This document shows positions 22,212 through 22,751 of a stretch of 22,751 nucleotides of DNA, one piece after another; position 1 is the stretch's first letter; every line of letters starts with the position of its first letter. Source of the stretch: a virus; the IMG/VR virus record IMGVR_UViG_3300030101_002207, positions 18,407-41,157 of that record; one strand, 5' to 3'. A program made the translations under genes and the position numbers. Under the pieces are notes generated by a model. The model searched no databases. It was not told the origin of the DNA and was given only the letters and a program-made list of their open reading frames with translations.

Positions 22212-22281
22212 AATACTAACTATTGCAGCAGTGTTTTTCACTGCAATATACTTAATCTTTATGTTTAATTATTTAAAATAA
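22198..22281 (+). CDS. 27-aa single-span membrane peptide
   Basis: ATG at 22198-22200 within the end of the previous gene; stop 22279-22281. The product is MKKNK followed by an uninterrupted hydrophobic stretch ILTIAAVFFTAIYLIFMF and NYLK. A basic N-terminus before one membrane span gives an inside-out orientation. Tiny membrane peptides of this sort can alter the host membrane, but no role can be assigned. The tight overlap and the next gene start at 22283 support translation. Confidence 0.5.
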   Translation: MKKNKILTIAAVFFTAIYLIFMFNYLK

Positions 22282-22282
22282 T

Positions 22283-22426
22283 ATGAAAAGAAAAAGAAAG
22301 TTTTCACACTATAAACTAAAACAAGTGCAAATTAGAGTAATTGAACAAGAGTATTATGATAAATTAAACTCTGATATAAATCAGTGGCAACAGAATTACA
22401 AACATAATACAATAACTATTGGATAA
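22283..22426 (+). CDS. Early 47-aa basic protein
   Basis: ATG at 22283, one base after the previous stop; stop 22424-22426. It begins MKRKRKFSHYKLKQVQIRVI and ends YKHNTITIG. The strongly basic start could bind nucleic acid. Its last ten codons coincide with copy 3 of the repeated element, so the promoter-like element is embedded in coding sequence. Confidence 0.5.
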   Translation: MKRKRKFSHYKLKQVQIRVIEQEYYDKLNSDINQWQQNYKHNTITIG

Positions 22427-22427
22427 T
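22396..22427 (+). promoter_or_regulatory. Repeated early element, copy 3
   Basis: TTACAAACA, 14 bases, TTGGATAAT, then ATAATAAAAT as in copy 2. It overlaps the end of the 47-aa gene and lies 16 bases from the next ATG (22444). Probable early promoter. Confidence 0.6.
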
Positions 22428-22443
22428 ATAATAAAATTAAACT

Positions 22444-22620
22444 ATGCAAAAAATAAAATTCTTACAAAACAATCAAATCTCACTTAATAATAAAATCTAT
22501 CAAGGCTACAATATAGGTGAGTTACCAAATACTTTCGGCTTTACTTATAACGAAGAAGCAGATCAAGTTGGTATTAGCGAATGGTTTAACTACAAAGGTT
22601 TAACTTATGTCGCCAAGTAA
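22444..22620 (+). CDS. Early 58-aa protein
   Basis: ATG at 22444 in the AAACTATGCAA context; stop 22618-22620. It begins MQKIKFLQNNQISLNNKIYQ, with GFTYNEEADQVGISEWFNYK in the second half. Small alpha/beta protein of unknown function. It directly follows copy 3 of the repeated element. Confidence 0.6.
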   Translation: MQKIKFLQNNQISLNNKIYQGYNIGELPNTFGFTYNEEADQVGISEWFNYKGLTYVAK

Positions 22621-22621
22621 T

Positions 22622-22751
22622 ATGAAAGAGCTGCTAATCTATGCAAAGCAGCAAAAGAAATTACGTGCAAGCGAGCATAGGCGCAAGCACGCCCACGATG
22701 GTCTGTGCAGTGGACTTAGTAGTGCTGAGTACAATCGAGTCAAGCATTCAC
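22622..22751 (+). CDS. Early protein, N-terminal part (cut by window edge)
   Basis: Starts at ATG 22622, one base after the previous stop, and stays open to the window end (43 residues). It begins MKELLIYAKQQKKLRASEHR and continues with Arg, Lys and His residues, then DGLCSGLSSAEYNRVKHS. The DNA here is richer in G+C than the upstream early genes. Not recognised. Confidence 0.5.
   Translation, partial: MKELLIYAKQQKKLRASEHRRKHAHDGLCSGLSSAEYNRVKHS

Noticed and set aside
20927-22427. The repeated element as the conserved C-terminus of a protein family (each copy can be read YK[QH]xTxxxG-stop)
   Set aside because: Only copy 3 lies in an open gene; copy 1 has a stop just upstream and copy 2 has stops in that frame, so nucleotide conservation is the simpler reading.
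1-22751. Prophage integration (integrase, att sites) or CRISPR array
   Set aside because: No recombinase gene, no flanking direct repeats and no regularly spaced repeat-spacer pattern can be seen in the window; the tRNA-like 3' end at 21677-21701 alone does not establish an att site.

Overview
The window is a piece of a tailed-phage genome (or an unintegrated phage contig) whose host is most likely a marine member of Bacteroidetes/Flavobacteriia. Reasons: a complete head-to-tail-fibre gene set; AT-rich DNA; almost no Shine-Dalgarno sequences, with starts preceded instead by A/T-rich leaders (often tandem TTAAA-type pentamers), as is usual in Bacteroidetes; and a secreted protein whose signal peptide ends in the ATAQ-type cleavage context common in that phylum. 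No integrase, IS element or CRISPR array is visible. Family names below come from reading the protein sequences, not from database searches.

Layout. Positions 1-20647 hold one long leftward (minus-strand) late region. In order of transcription (right to left) it has: a small protein, two short fibre/adhesin-like proteins, two large fibres (the second with a self-cleaving S74 chaperone domain), two fibre-associated small proteins, a phage GroEL-GroES pair with a winged-helix-like protein, a run of small unknown proteins (two of them rich in His/Met), a small HExxH protein, a secreted moron-like protein, a holin-like membrane protein, a probable two-domain GroES-like protein, a small terminase-like protein, the large terminase, the portal, a scaffold-like protein, and the N-terminus of the probable major capsid protein at the left edge. 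Positions 20648-20997 form a divergent intergenic control region. Positions 20998-22751 hold rightward, probably early, genes for very small proteins, together with a tRNA-like RNA and three copies of a precisely spaced repeated element.

How it fits together. The structural genes supply head and adsorption apparatus. The phage brings its own chaperonin (GroEL, GroES and possibly a second, double-domain GroES-like protein), probably to fold a virion protein such as the capsid protein. The late and early arms diverge from a region carrying an inverted repeat, 9-bp-spaced CTTAT repeats and the first copy of the repeated element.

The most striking observation is at 1192-1392. A conserved-looking 66-aa reading frame contains the classic bacterial -1 frameshift heptamer A_AAA_AAG (minus strand 1330-1324) exactly where a -1 shift would join its N-terminus to the scaffold-like protein, which otherwise lacks an ATG start. 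This suggests one start codon yields two proteins: a 66-aa product and a 363-aa scaffold-like product. A GTG start with an AAGGAGG-like sequence at 1285 is the main rival explanation.
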